Of a DNA stretch of 10,904 nt, positions 1 to 7,684 are shown one piece after another (within the stretch, counting starts at the first letter, position 1; each line of letters starts with the position of its first letter). The stretch covers positions 1 to 10,904 of the forward strand of contig JBLIGW010000033.1 of assembly GCA_047635955.1 (NCBI GenBank), in the 5' to 3' direction. Source of the stretch: WFTC01 sp047635955. GTDB lineage: Bacteria; Patescibacteriota; Gracilibacteria; UBA1369; 2-02-FULL-48-14. Below the pieces are notes generated by a model. The model made no database searches. It saw only the letters and a program-made list of their open reading frames with translations, and had not been told where the DNA came from. A program made the position numbers and the translations under genes.

Positions 1-1550
1 AAGGTTTAGACTTTAGAGGTGCTTTGGAGTTGATGGCGGAAAAAGCGAGTGTTGAGCTGCCAAAGTATTCAGGGGCTCCTAGTATTTCAAAAGATGAAAA
101 AGATAGGTTGCGACAAATTAATGAAGCGACGTCTGTGTTTTTTGGTAATAAACTGTGGCAAAGTGAAGATGGTAAAAAAGTTCTAGCTTATCTGAAAGGC
201 CGAGCTTTAACGGATAAGACCTTAAAATATTTCAAGCTTGGGCTTGCGCCTACGGGGAAAGACGAACTGTATCGTTTTCTTCTTGAAAAAAAACATTCAA
301 AAGATGATTTGCTTGCTAGTACTGTTGTGCTTTCTCGTGACTCGGAAGGAAAACAAATTGCAGACAGGTTTCACTTGAGATTAATGATTCCAATTCAAGA
401 TGCACAAGGGAATATTGTTGCTTTTGGAGGTAGAGCGCTCAAAACAGGTGACAATCCAAAATACTTAAATTCACCTGAATATTCGCTTTATAATAAAAGT
501 GCTACACTTTACAACATGGCGGGGGCTAAATCAGCGATTCGAGAGGCACATTCTATTGTAGTTGTTGAGGGGTATTTTGACGTTATGGCTTCTCATCAGG
601 CAGGAGTTAAGCATGTGGTTGCTACTTGTGGAACCGCTCTGACAGAGGATCAATTCCGTTTGATGAAGCGGTATTCAAAAAAGGTACTACTTGCTTTTGA
701 TTCAGATTCAGCAGGGCAAGCGGCTCTACTGCGTGCGGTAGAAGGTGCTCAGGCAATGGAGATTGACCTTTACGTGGTTTCTATCCCTGAGGGTAAAGAC
801 GCCGCGGATGCCGTAAAGGAGGATCCAGAATTATGGGTCAACGCCGTTAATGAAGCGATTCCCTATTTACAGTTTTTTATTGATCAATTTGCTTTGCAGC
901 ATGATTTGACTACAGCAGAAGGGAAAAAGGCTTACTCGAATGCAATGTTCCAACTGCTAAAGGGGGTAAAGCATCCGGTTGAGCGTGATCATTATCTGAA
1001 GTTATTGGCAAAAAAGGTAGGTGTGTCTATAACTTCGCTTTATGAACATTTGGCTCAATTTGGTCAAACAAGAAAATCAAGAACAAGAAAGGAGGCTGAA
1101 GTGGAACTTGTGAATAAACCAGATCTTAAATACAGAGTGGTTTTGAGATTGGTGTCCCTCATTCTTGCTCATCCTGATGAATACTTTAAATTGTGGACTG
1201 AGTTCAAGGAGTTTGATGTCTTTAATGCCGCAATTGTGAAGCTGCCTTTGAAGGCTAGATTCGACCTTTTGACCGAGGATAAGTATCTTAAATTCTATGA
1301 GGGGTTCGAAGAACAGCTTCATAGTGAGTGCCCAGGGGAGTGGCGCAACTTATCTTCCATTTACAAACAGGTTAGCACTTACTATAATCACCGTGGTCAT
1401 TTAGACTCTGAATTCTTCCAACAGGTTGAAGACGGAGAAAAACTAAATAGATTAGCCTTTGAAATCGAGCTAGATGCAAGCGGAGAAGCTTGGGTTAGTG
1501 AGGAATTCAAAAAGTTAATCGCTAGACTCTACTTCCTTCAGACAAATTAA
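1..1550 (+). CDS. dnaG: DNA primase DnaG, 5'-truncated by window edge
   Basis: Primase that makes RNA primers at the replication fork and works with the replicative helicase. The reading frame is open from base 3, and its first residues (GLDFRGALELMAEKASVEL) match the end of the CHC2 zinc-binding domain. The start and most of that domain therefore lie outside the window, and the TTG at 24 is not the start. The RNA-polymerase domain follows, with a RFHLRLMIPI...IVAFGGR motif around 369-440 and KYLNSPE near 460. The TOPRIM domain shows VVVEGYFDVMA (about 558-590), CGTALTEDQ, and FDSDSAG (about 696-716; the usual form is FDGDxAG, so one Gly is Ser). The catalytic Glu and both Asp are kept. The C-terminal part, with HPVERDHYLKLLAKKVGVS near 972-1028, fits a diverged helicase-binding domain. 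The stop is TAA, 13 bases before rpoD, so the two are probably co-transcribed. Identification is secure. Confidence 0.96.
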   Translation, partial: GLDFRGALELMAEKASVELPKYSGAPSISKDEKDRLRQINEATSVFFGNKLWQSEDGKKVLAYLKGRALTDKTLKYFKLGLAPTGKDELYRFLLEKKHSKDDLLASTVVLSRDSEGKQIADRFHLRLMIPIQDAQGNIVAFGGRALKTGDNPKYLNSPEYSLYNKSATLYNMAGAKSAIREAHSIVVVEGYFDVMASHQAGVKHVVATCGTALTEDQFRLMKRYSKKVLLAFDSDSAGQAALLRAVEGAQAMEIDLYVVSIPEGKDAADAVKEDPELWVNAVNEAIPYLQFFIDQFALQHDLTTAEGKKAYSNAMFQLLKGVKHPVERDHYLKLLAKKVGVSITSLYEHLAQFGQTRKSRTRKEAEVELVNKPDLKYRVVLRLVSLILAHPDEYFKLWTEFKEFDVFNAAIVKLPLKARFDLLTEDKYLKFYEGFEEQLHSECPGEWRNLSSIYKQVSTYYNHRGHLDSEFFQQVEDGEKLNRLAFEIELDASGEAWVSEEFKKLIARLYFLQTN

Positions 1551-1563
1551 ACCCTAGCCTTAT

Positions 1564-2814
1564 ATGGCACGTACTAGAAAATTTATCGCACATTTCTCAG
1601 AAGATCATTTGAAAAAATATCCTCAAGAAGTACGTGATTTGGTTCAGCGTGGTCGTCAACGAGGTTTTGTAACACAACAAGAATTGATGCATGCTCTTCC
1701 AAATATGGAAGAGGACATTGAGTTTGCAGATGAAGTTTATACTTTGCTCCTTGAGCTTGGAATTGACCTTATCGACAAGAAGAGTGAAATGATTTGGGGT
1801 CAGAAGGCAAGAGAAAAGGCAGAGACTGAAAAAGCAGAAAAGGCAAAGGAAGAGGAAAAGGCTATGAGGGCCAAGAGAAAGAAAAAAACAGGGAAGGATG
1901 AGCCTGAAGTTTTAGAGAAAGGACGAGCGGCTAGTGATGCTCGTGCTAAACGTGAACGAAAAGATAAAAAACGTGTGAATCTAGCAGAAATTGCTAATGA
2001 TTCTATCCGAATGTACCTTTGTGAAATTGGTAAAGTTGATCTGTTGACGGCAAAAGAAGAGGCTGATTTAGCTCATCGAATTGCTAAGGGGGATCAATCA
2101 GCTAAGGCTCAATTGGCCGAAGCGAACCTCCGACTTGTGGTTTCTATTGCTAAAAAATACATTGGACGTGGACTTAGCTTTCTTGACTTGATTCAAGAAG
2201 GAAATATTGGTCTATTCCGAGCTGTTGAAAAATTTGACCCCAATCGAGGGTTTAAGTTCTCAACTTACGCAACATGGTGGATTAGACAAGCTATCACGCG
2301 AGCTATCGCTGACCAGGCACGAACGATTCGTATTCCTGTTCACATGGTTGAGACGATCAACAAGTTGACTCATACTCAACGTCGATTGGTTCAAGAGCTT
2401 GGACGTGAACCAACTATTGATGAGCTTGCTGCTGAAATGGATATGGATGAAAAGAAGGTTCGACATATTCTTAAGATCTCACAGGATATTGTTTCTCTTG
2501 AGGCTCCTGTAGGAGCTGAAGAAGATAGTAAATTGGGAGACTTTATTGAGGATGAAGACGCACTTTCACCAGCAGAGCAAACTAATCGTCAATTGATTAA
2601 AGAGAATATTCACGAAATGCTTCAGTACTTGTCACCTCGTGAACGAAAGATTATTGAAATGAGATTTGGTCTTAAAGATGGAATTGGACATACACTTGAA
2701 GAAGTCGGAAATGAATTTGGAGTGACTCGTGAACGTATTCGTCAGATTGAAGCCAAGGTGCTTCATAAGCTCCGGGAACACCCGAAGAGCATTAAAATCA
2801 AATCTTACTTCTAG
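1564..2814 (+). CDS. rpoD: Primary RNA polymerase sigma factor (RpoD/SigA, sigma-70)
   Basis: Housekeeping sigma factor that directs RNA polymerase to -35/-10 promoters. The 416 residues hold a region 1.1-like N-terminus (about 10-75). A Lys/Glu-rich low-complexity linker follows (about 80-138). Region 1.2 starts at DSIRMYLCEIG (146-156) and region 2 spans about 178-262, including NLRLVVSIAKKY, DLIQEGNIGLFRAVEKFD and FSTYATWWIRQAITRAIADQ. Region 3 is at about 263-335. Region 4 (about 346-416) has the helix-turn-helix HTLEEVGNEFGVTRERIRQIEAK. Region 1.1 together with full regions 2-4 marks a group 1 factor rather than an alternative sigma. The large non-conserved region between 1.2 and 2 found in E. 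coli is absent, as in SigA proteins. The ATG at 1564 is the first in-frame start after dnaG, with no Shine-Dalgarno before it. The stop is TAG. Confidence 0.98.
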   Translation: MARTRKFIAHFSEDHLKKYPQEVRDLVQRGRQRGFVTQQELMHALPNMEEDIEFADEVYTLLLELGIDLIDKKSEMIWGQKAREKAETEKAEKAKEEEKAMRAKRKKKTGKDEPEVLEKGRAASDARAKRERKDKKRVNLAEIANDSIRMYLCEIGKVDLLTAKEEADLAHRIAKGDQSAKAQLAEANLRLVVSIAKKYIGRGLSFLDLIQEGNIGLFRAVEKFDPNRGFKFSTYATWWIRQAITRAIADQARTIRIPVHMVETINKLTHTQRRLVQELGREPTIDELAAEMDMDEKKVRHILKISQDIVSLEAPVGAEEDSKLGDFIEDEDALSPAEQTNRQLIKENIHEMLQYLSPRERKIIEMRFGLKDGIGHTLEEVGNEFGVTRERIRQIEAKVLHKLREHPKSIKIKSYF

Positions 2815-2831
2815 AAATTAACGTAATAATT

Positions 2832-3335
2832 ATGACAGATACTGATACAAATCTTGCTGCATCCTCAGAAGACGCAGTGGTAGTAACAAAAGACGGACTT
2901 GAAAAGCTTGAAAACGAGCTTGATAACCTTCAAAATGTTCGACGAAAGGAAGTGGCTTCTCGGCTTAAAGAAGCGATTAGTTACGGAGATCTTTCAGAGA
3001 ATTCTGAATATGAAGAAGCTAAAAATGAACAAGCCTTTGTGGAAGGACGAATCATTGAGCTTGAGTACATGATCCGAAATGCAAAAGTAGTGGATGAGAA
3101 ACATCACTCAAAAAAGCTTATTGAAATTGGAACTCACGTAGTAGTGAAAAGTTCTGCTAAGAAAGAGGAACTTAAGATCACTATTGTTGGTTCAACGGAG
3201 GCTGATCCATTCAATGATCGTATCTCAAATGAATCACCAGTAGGACAAGCGCTTATGGGGTCTAAAAAAGGAGATAAGGTTGTAGTTGTGGCTCCAGGAG
3301 GAAAAACTACTTATGAAGTGATTAAGCTTTCATAA
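2832..3335 (+). CDS. greA: Transcription elongation/cleavage factor GreA
   Basis: GreA enters the RNA polymerase secondary channel and stimulates cleavage of backtracked RNA, rescuing stalled complexes. The 167 residues show an N-terminal coiled coil (about 18-90) with the tip motif YGDLSENSEYEEAK (51-64); Asp53 and Glu56 match the acidic pair that acts on the catalytic metal. The C-terminal FKBP-like domain carries ISNESPVGQALMGSKKGDKV (131-150), a typical GreA signature. The protein is slightly longer than the usual ~158 residues because of a polar N-terminal extension of about 10-14 residues; no internal Met offers a better start. The gene lies 17 bases after rpoD and ends in a tandem TAATAA, followed by the hairpin at 3351. 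It is the last gene of the dnaG-rpoD-greA unit. Confidence 0.97.
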   Translation: MTDTDTNLAASSEDAVVVTKDGLEKLENELDNLQNVRRKEVASRLKEAISYGDLSENSEYEEAKNEQAFVEGRIIELEYMIRNAKVVDEKHHSKKLIEIGTHVVVKSSAKKEELKITIVGSTEADPFNDRISNESPVGQALMGSKKGDKVVVVAPGGKTTYEVIKLS

Positions 3336-3350
3336 TAAAAACTTAAACTA

Positions 3351-3382
3351 AAAAAGAAGGTCCAATTTTGGACCTTCTTTTT
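3351..3382. terminator. Bidirectional intrinsic terminator between greA and the convergent operon
   Basis: A perfect inverted repeat of 15 bases (3351-3365 with 3368-3382) has the GC-bearing core AGAAGGTCC/GGACCTTCT, flanked by A5 on the left and T5 on the right. Either transcript therefore forms a hairpin followed by a U-run. It lies 15 bases after the greA stop and 7 bases beyond the stop of the converging 144-aa gene, so one element serves both operons. Confidence 0.92.
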
Positions 3383-3389
3383 GTTTTGA

Positions 3390-3824
3390 TTATTTACGTT
3401 TCTTACTCTTTTTCTTCTTTTTTGCCTTAGGCAGGTATTTGTCTTCAAATGAATTCATTGTTTTCTTACTTGCTGATTCTTCAAACTTAAGTTCGTATCG
3501 TCGCCAGATAAAAATGGCGTAGGCAAACATGCTGATAAAAGTGAGAAGTATCCATATTCTCATTCCTAGGAAAGGAATGTTTTGATCTCGGAAGAAATTG
3601 AATAGAATTCCAATCACTGCGAACCATCTCATTATTACTGGAATTCCGCCAAAAAATGGATTTTCAAGTTTGGCTTTTGGTCTATTCTTTAATAGTTCAT
3701 GTACTTTAATGCTTGCAACAAAGAGTAGTATGAAAAATATTAGGAATGGCCAGTTGTATGCGTAATTGTATCCTGGTGTGGTTTCAAACAGGTAAGCTGG
3801 ACTGAAGAGTTTAAAGAGATCCAT
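3390..3824 (-). CDS. Small membrane protein with three predicted helices and a polybasic tail (unknown function)
   Basis: I do not recognise the family. The 144 residues contain three hydrophobic segments (about 25-43, 61-78 and 86-107). A charged C-terminal region follows, ending in a Lys/Arg-rich tail (134-144, KAKKKKKSKKRK-like). The basic tail and the WRRY just after the third segment suggest a cytoplasmic C-terminus by the positive-inside rule. The ATG at 3824 overlaps the end of the upstream Lgt-like gene by 14 bases, so translation is probably coupled. It is the last gene of the pyrG operon, 7 bases before the shared terminator. The tight link to an Lgt-family protein hints at a shared role in the membrane, but nothing in the sequence shows a catalytic motif. 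Confidence 0.8.
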   Translation of the reverse strand: MDLFKLFSPAYLFETTPGYNYAYNWPFLIFFILLFVASIKVHELLKNRPKAKLENPFFGGIPVIMRWFAVIGILFNFFRDQNIPFLGMRIWILLTFISMFAYAIFIWRRYELKFEESASKKTMNSFEDKYLPKAKKKKKSKKRK

Positions 3825-4605
3825 TGTTTTTTGATTTATAGTTGTTTATTCGATGGACGAACTTGTATCCACCTACTAAGAATGCCGCTCCAAATAGGAA
3901 GATAGGGAGGCGTATGCCTAGGATGAGCAGTGTATCATCCCCTCTTAAGAATTCAAGAAGAAAGGCTCCTAAGAAGTAGAGTGAAAAGCAGTATAATGTT
4001 CCATTTCCATCAGTATCAAAAAACTCATTCTTTTTCTTTAAAGCGTGTTTACTCCATAAGATCAGGCTGATACTTATAATGTAGTAGATCTGGGTGGGGT
4101 GGACTGGCACGGTGTATTTCACATTGAAGCTCTCATATTGAATTGCCCAAGGTAGATCTGATGGGATTCCATATGAGTATCCACCTAGAAACATTCCAAT
4201 GTAACCAATTAGCATCCCAACAAGAACGGGAACGGAGAGTGCGTCCATCCATTTCCAGAAGGGTTCATTTGCTTTGCGAATGTGGTAATACATCATTGAG
4301 AAGAATCCAAGTACCGCTCCCCAGAAAGAGAAGCCTTGGTCCCAAATTGAAAATAGATTTTTTAGGGTTCGAAGGTCGAAGCCAGGAAAGTAGGCGTCTG
4401 TGTTGGTGGCAAAGTAGACTATTCTTGACACAATTAAGGCTGTTACAAAAAAAGCCGTACTGTGTTTGATGAAAAGTGTGAAGTCGAGTCTACGTCTTTT
4501 GAGCCGTTTAACTGAGAGGTAGGTTGAGACAAACATTGCAATCACAACAAATACCCAGTGGGACTGAATCGAGAGAAAGCTTGTTTCAAATAGAATTGGG
4601 ATCAC
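3811..4605 (-). CDS. lgt: Lgt-family (prolipoprotein diacylglyceryl transferase-like) membrane protein, active site diverged
   Basis: Lgt moves diacylglycerol from phosphatidylglycerol to the lipobox Cys of prelipoproteins, the first step of lipoprotein maturation in the cytoplasmic membrane. The 264 residues keep the length, the multi-helix hydrophobic pattern and the order of family motifs: VSRIVYF (59-65), WDQGFSFWGAVLGF (88-101), GYIGMFLGGYSYGIPSDLPW (134-153), VHPTQIYY (168-175) and LLEFLRGDD (216-224). Several positions important in the E. coli enzyme differ. The H103 equivalent is Trp95, R143 is Tyr135, the R239 position is not Arg, and the Glu after HPxQxY is Tyr. Gly146, His169, Gln172, Tyr174, Glu218 and Arg221 fit. 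Family membership is clear; normal catalysis is uncertain. The start is GTG, 2 bases after the previous stop; the ATG at 4607-4605 in another frame is followed at once by TGA. Confidence 0.82.
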   Translation of the reverse strand: MIPILFETSFLSIQSHWVFVVIAMFVSTYLSVKRLKRRRLDFTLFIKHSTAFFVTALIVSRIVYFATNTDAYFPGFDLRTLKNLFSIWDQGFSFWGAVLGFFSMMYYHIRKANEPFWKWMDALSVPVLVGMLIGYIGMFLGGYSYGIPSDLPWAIQYESFNVKYTVPVHPTQIYYIISISLILWSKHALKKKNEFFDTDGNGTLYCFSLYFLGAFLLEFLRGDDTLLILGIRLPIFLFGAAFLVGGYKFVHRINNYKSKNNGSL

Positions 4606-4607
4606 AT

Positions 4608-5987
4608 CTAGAAGTTAAATAGAATTATTGCATTGAGTAGTAGTCCGCTTGGTAGCAAAGCTAGACTGGACCAGTTTTGATTGCGTAAAAACTCAAGCCG
4701 AACACTGAGGATGATATACCATAAAAACACGCTCATCAAAAGTGCACGTAAGGTCCCTGATGCCAGTAAATTGAAGTCTCCAGGTAGTGGATTCCCTCCA
4801 GGGAATGACTTTGATATGGCGTAGTGACTTAGGAAGTAGCCAATCAAGTAGAAGGCTAAAAGCCAACCAAGAAAGTGAGTTATCTCTTCTGTGATGAGTG
4901 GGGCTTGTTCTGGGGCTTTTTTGTTGCTGCCTTGTTTTGTCTTTTTATAAGCTTTTAGGTTTACTTGGACTTGTTTTTTCTCATTGTTCAGGGTCTTCAT
5001 GCTTTCACGAATAGACTGCCGAGAGCTTTTTGGAGTTTTAAACCAGATCTTTCGATAAGTCCATATTTGAGAATTTATTGTTTTGATTTTGGATTTGAAT
5101 TCTTTTTCTTTTTCATCGGGAATTATATTCTTAATCCACTGTCCGACCCCTCTCATGAATCGGCTTTGAGAAAGAGCTAATTGATTTTGGATTCCATCAA
5201 GATCGTCACTTAGGTTTTTCTTATCTCTTGGGCCTGAATGTAATTCAGACATGAGCTTTTGGGTCTCAAGTTTTAGTTGGTCCCTCTGGTCTGCCATTTT
5301 TTCTTTATGCAGAAATAACTCTTGATCTTGTACTTTCTTAAGTAGTTCTTCTGAGGTGTGTTCAATATAATCTAGATTGGTGCTGCTTTTGATCCGTAAG
5401 AGTTTATCAATGTAGTTTTGAATGATTTTTTGATTCTCTGGCGATATTTCATCTTTATACCCATTAAGTAGTGCTTTAATCTTATTTAAGATAATATCTA
5501 CTTTTTTCAGCAATAGGTCCCTTTTTTTCTCAAATAGTTCAGTGCTGGAGTCTTTGGTCTCACTAAGACTCTTACCTTCTTTTTTGAGTTGTTCTTCGTA
5601 TTCAGATTTCAAGACAGATAAGTCTTCTTGTTTTGCTTTCATCTTCTCTTCAGGGGAGGCACCGGCAGTAACTACATAGGAGACTTCAAATTTGTACTCC
5701 TCCATCAGTCGTTTAAAAGCCCTGTATCGATTGCTTGCAGGTATGGTTCCAATGACTTTCCGTGCATTTTTATCAATGGCCTCAAATTCAAATTTAGGAA
5801 GAGCTTGGCTTGTGTTGCTTTCAGTGGTGATGCTTTTCTCACCCGTTTCAGCAATTTTATTCATTACCAATACAGAAATACCGAGAGAGTTCAGCTCTTT
5901 TCGAGCTTCTTCGTCGGTTGCTGCGCCTATAACTCCTGTGAGTTTTTTTCCGGCACTATTAACTGCGGTGTACTGAAACTGAGCCAT
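4608..5987 (-). CDS. Coiled-coil membrane protein with two tandem GspF/PilC-type N-terminal modules, no T2SSF domain
   Basis: The first 45 residues (MAQFQYTAVNSAGKKLTGVI, then a DEEARKELNSLGI helix) closely match the short beta-rich N-terminal segment of type II secretion GspF and type IV pilus PilC. A second copy follows at about 64-106 (PKFEFEAIDKNARKVIGTI, then a YRAFKRLMEEYKF helix). The T2SSF domains expected next are missing. Instead residues about 112-355 are strongly charged, Lys/Glu-rich and mostly helical, likely coiled coil. Three hydrophobic segments come at the C-terminus (about 371-388, 407-428 and 440-458). The N-terminus is probably cytoplasmic. The gene starts at ATG 5987, inside the last 29 bases of pyrG, and ends in TAG 2 bases before the Lgt-like gene. 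It may bind a pilus or secretion ATPase or platform, or may reuse the module for something else; neither is shown here. Confidence 0.8.
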   Translation of the reverse strand: MAQFQYTAVNSAGKKLTGVIGAATDEEARKELNSLGISVLVMNKIAETGEKSITTESNTSQALPKFEFEAIDKNARKVIGTIPASNRYRAFKRLMEEYKFEVSYVVTAGASPEEKMKAKQEDLSVLKSEYEEQLKKEGKSLSETKDSSTELFEKKRDLLLKKVDIILNKIKALLNGYKDEISPENQKIIQNYIDKLLRIKSSTNLDYIEHTSEELLKKVQDQELFLHKEKMADQRDQLKLETQKLMSELHSGPRDKKNLSDDLDGIQNQLALSQSRFMRGVGQWIKNIIPDEKEKEFKSKIKTINSQIWTYRKIWFKTPKSSRQSIRESMKTLNNEKKQVQVNLKAYKKTKQGSNKKAPEQAPLITEEITHFLGWLLAFYLIGYFLSHYAISKSFPGGNPLPGDFNLLASGTLRALLMSVFLWYIILSVRLEFLRNQNWSSLALLPSGLLLNAIILFNF

Positions 5988-7626
5988 CTTGCGTGGATGG
6001 TTTAGATTGTTTGGCGTGCTTGCTGGCTTCTATTAAACCATAGAATAGAGGGTGTGGCCTATGTGGTCGTGAAAGGAATTCAGGATGTGATTGAGTTCCA
6101 ATCATGTAAGGGTGACTTTTGAGTTCAGCCATCTCTACAAGGTTTCCATCTTCATATATTCCTGAGGCAATCCAGTCACTATCTTTGAGCTTTTCACGAA
6201 TTTTATTATTTATTTCGTAGCGATGTCGGTGTCGCTCTAGTACTAAGTCTTTATTATAAAGTTCGTGGGCCAGGCTTCCTTTTACTAGGCTACATGGGTA
6301 GGCACCAAGTCGGAGTGTCGCTCCTTTGTCTTTTCCATGGTGTTGACCAGGAAGGAAGTGAACAACATATTTGTCGGCATTAATCTCCTCATTCTCATCA
6401 AATTCTTGAGAGGTGAGTAGTGGGTCTTTTAGGGATTCACGAGCGTATTCAATTGTCATTATTTGTAAACCAAGACATATTCCTAGATAAGGTACTTTGT
6501 TCTCACGAGCGTATTTAGCGGCTTTGATCATCCCTTCAGTTCCACGAATTCCAAATCCACCTGGAATTATAACGCCCGAAGCTGATTTTAGGCTTTCCCA
6601 TGTTTTTTCATCTTCTTTGTCTATTTTTTCAGCATCAATCCATACAAGGTCTAACTCTAGATCTTGGTGGTAACAGGCGATTTTTAAAGATTCGATGACT
6701 GATAGGTAGGCGTCATCTAGCCCTGTGTATTTACCAACGAGTGCTATAGAAATAGGCTCTCTTTTAGAGTGAATTTTTTCTACTAAAGTTTCCCAATCCT
6801 CAATCATTGGTTTCACAATTCCAAGGTGCAGTTTGTTTGCAATCAACTCAGTGATATTATATTTATTGAAATGAAGAGGCACTTCGTAAATGGATTTACA
6901 AGTGATCGCAGGAATCACATGGTCTTCCTCTACATCACAGAAAACAGAGATTTTCTTCAACAATGGTTGAGGAATGTTTTTATCTGCTCTAGCTACGATA
7001 ATATCTGGTTGTATACCAATACTTCGAAGTTCTCTTACTGAGGCTTGAGTTGGTTTTGTTTTGAGTTCTTTAGCAGCTTTCAAGTAAGGAAGCAGTGTGA
7101 GGTGAACGAACAAAGTGTTTTCTTTGCCAAACTCGTGTCGCATTTGACGAATAGCTTCCAGGTAGGGAAGCCCTTCAATGTCACCTGTGGTCCCTCCAAT
7201 CTCTACTAGCATTATATTAGCGCCACTTTTTTCAGCAGCTGCTTTTATTTTATTTTTAATTGCATCGGTAATGTGTGGAATGATCTGAATGGTTCCTCCA
7301 AGGAAATCTCCACGACGTTCTTTCTGTAGTACCTCCATGTATATTCGTCCTGTGCTTACTGAGCAGTACTTGTTTAGATTCTCATCAATAAATCGTTCGT
7401 AATGGCCTAAGTCTAGATCAGTTTCAGCGCCATCTTCAGTAACAAAAACTTCACCATGTTGGAAGGGACTCATTGTTCCTGGGTCAACATTCAAGTAAGG
7501 ATCTAGTTTCATTGTGAAAACTTTGAAGCCAGCCGTTTTAAGTAAAGCTCCAATTGAAGCGGTAGTAATTCCTTTACCTAGGCTTGAACAGACTCCTCCT
7601 GTTACGAATATGTATTTTGTTGGCAC
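5959..7626 (-). CDS. pyrG: CTP synthase PyrG
   Basis: Makes CTP from UTP with ATP and glutamine, the last step of pyrimidine nucleotide synthesis, in the cytoplasm. The 555 residues hold a full synthase domain: KYIFVTGGVCSSLGKGIT with the ATP loop (4-21), KLDPYLNVDPGTMSPFQHGEV (40-60), ETDLDLGHYERF (68-79) and EIGGTTGDIEGLPYLEA (142-158). The class I glutamine amidotransferase domain has the nucleophile in PYLGICLGLQIM (Cys384) and the His514/Glu516 pair in SHPEF, followed by RPHPLF. Length is normal apart from a polar tail of about 15 residues, the end of which is coded in the overlap with the next gene. The start is GTG at 7626, a few bases after two -10-like boxes, with no Shine-Dalgarno. 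First gene of the four-gene minus-strand operon. Identification is secure. Confidence 0.98.
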   Translation of the reverse strand: MPTKYIFVTGGVCSSLGKGITTASIGALLKTAGFKVFTMKLDPYLNVDPGTMSPFQHGEVFVTEDGAETDLDLGHYERFIDENLNKYCSVSTGRIYMEVLQKERRGDFLGGTIQIIPHITDAIKNKIKAAAEKSGANIMLVEIGGTTGDIEGLPYLEAIRQMRHEFGKENTLFVHLTLLPYLKAAKELKTKPTQASVRELRSIGIQPDIIVARADKNIPQPLLKKISVFCDVEEDHVIPAITCKSIYEVPLHFNKYNITELIANKLHLGIVKPMIEDWETLVEKIHSKREPISIALVGKYTGLDDAYLSVIESLKIACYHQDLELDLVWIDAEKIDKEDEKTWESLKSASGVIIPGGFGIRGTEGMIKAAKYARENKVPYLGICLGLQIMTIEYARESLKDPLLTSQEFDENEEINADKYVVHFLPGQHHGKDKGATLRLGAYPCSLVKGSLAHELYNKDLVLERHRHRYEINNKIREKLKDSDWIASGIYEDGNLVEMAELKSHPYMIGTQSHPEFLSRPHRPHPLFYGLIEASKHAKQSKPSTQDGSVSVHRS

Positions 7627-7637
7627 TGTTAAACGTG

Positions 7638-7680
7638 ATTATATCGGTAAGATTATACTGATAAAGTAGGTTTTCCTCAA
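7638..7680 (-). promoter_or_regulatory. pyrG operon promoter with a second -10-like box
   Basis: On the minus strand the -35 TTGAGG (7675-7680) lies exactly 17 bases from the -10 TATAAT (7652-7657). This predicts a start near 7645 and a leader of about 19 bases. A second TATAAT (7638-7643) lies 14 bases further on but has only a poor -35; if used, its transcript would be almost leaderless. The -35 begins 4 bases after the T-run of the upstream terminator. No hairpin or attenuator fits in the leader, so Bacillus-type pyrG attenuation is not apparent. Confidence 0.82.
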
Positions 7681-7684
7681 GATT

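Noticed and set aside
24..32. TTG at 24 as the start of a complete primase gene
   Set aside because: The frame is open to base 3 and the upstream codons continue the conserved end of the zinc-binding domain, so the gene is cut by the window edge.
4143..4469. Open frame on the + strand inside the Lgt-like gene
   Set aside because: Composition is that of the reverse complement of a membrane protein, and the minus-strand reading keeps the Lgt motifs in order.
4608..5987. Annotation as a true type II secretion or pilus inner-membrane platform protein (GspF/PilC)
   Set aside because: Only the N-terminal module is present (twice); the T2SSF repeats are replaced by a coiled coil, and no other secretion or pilus gene is in the window.
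5628..6005. Open frames on the + strand across the start of the 459-aa gene
   Set aside because: They lie opposite recognisable GspF-like modules and the pyrG end and show no protein-like domain; shadows of the minus-strand genes.
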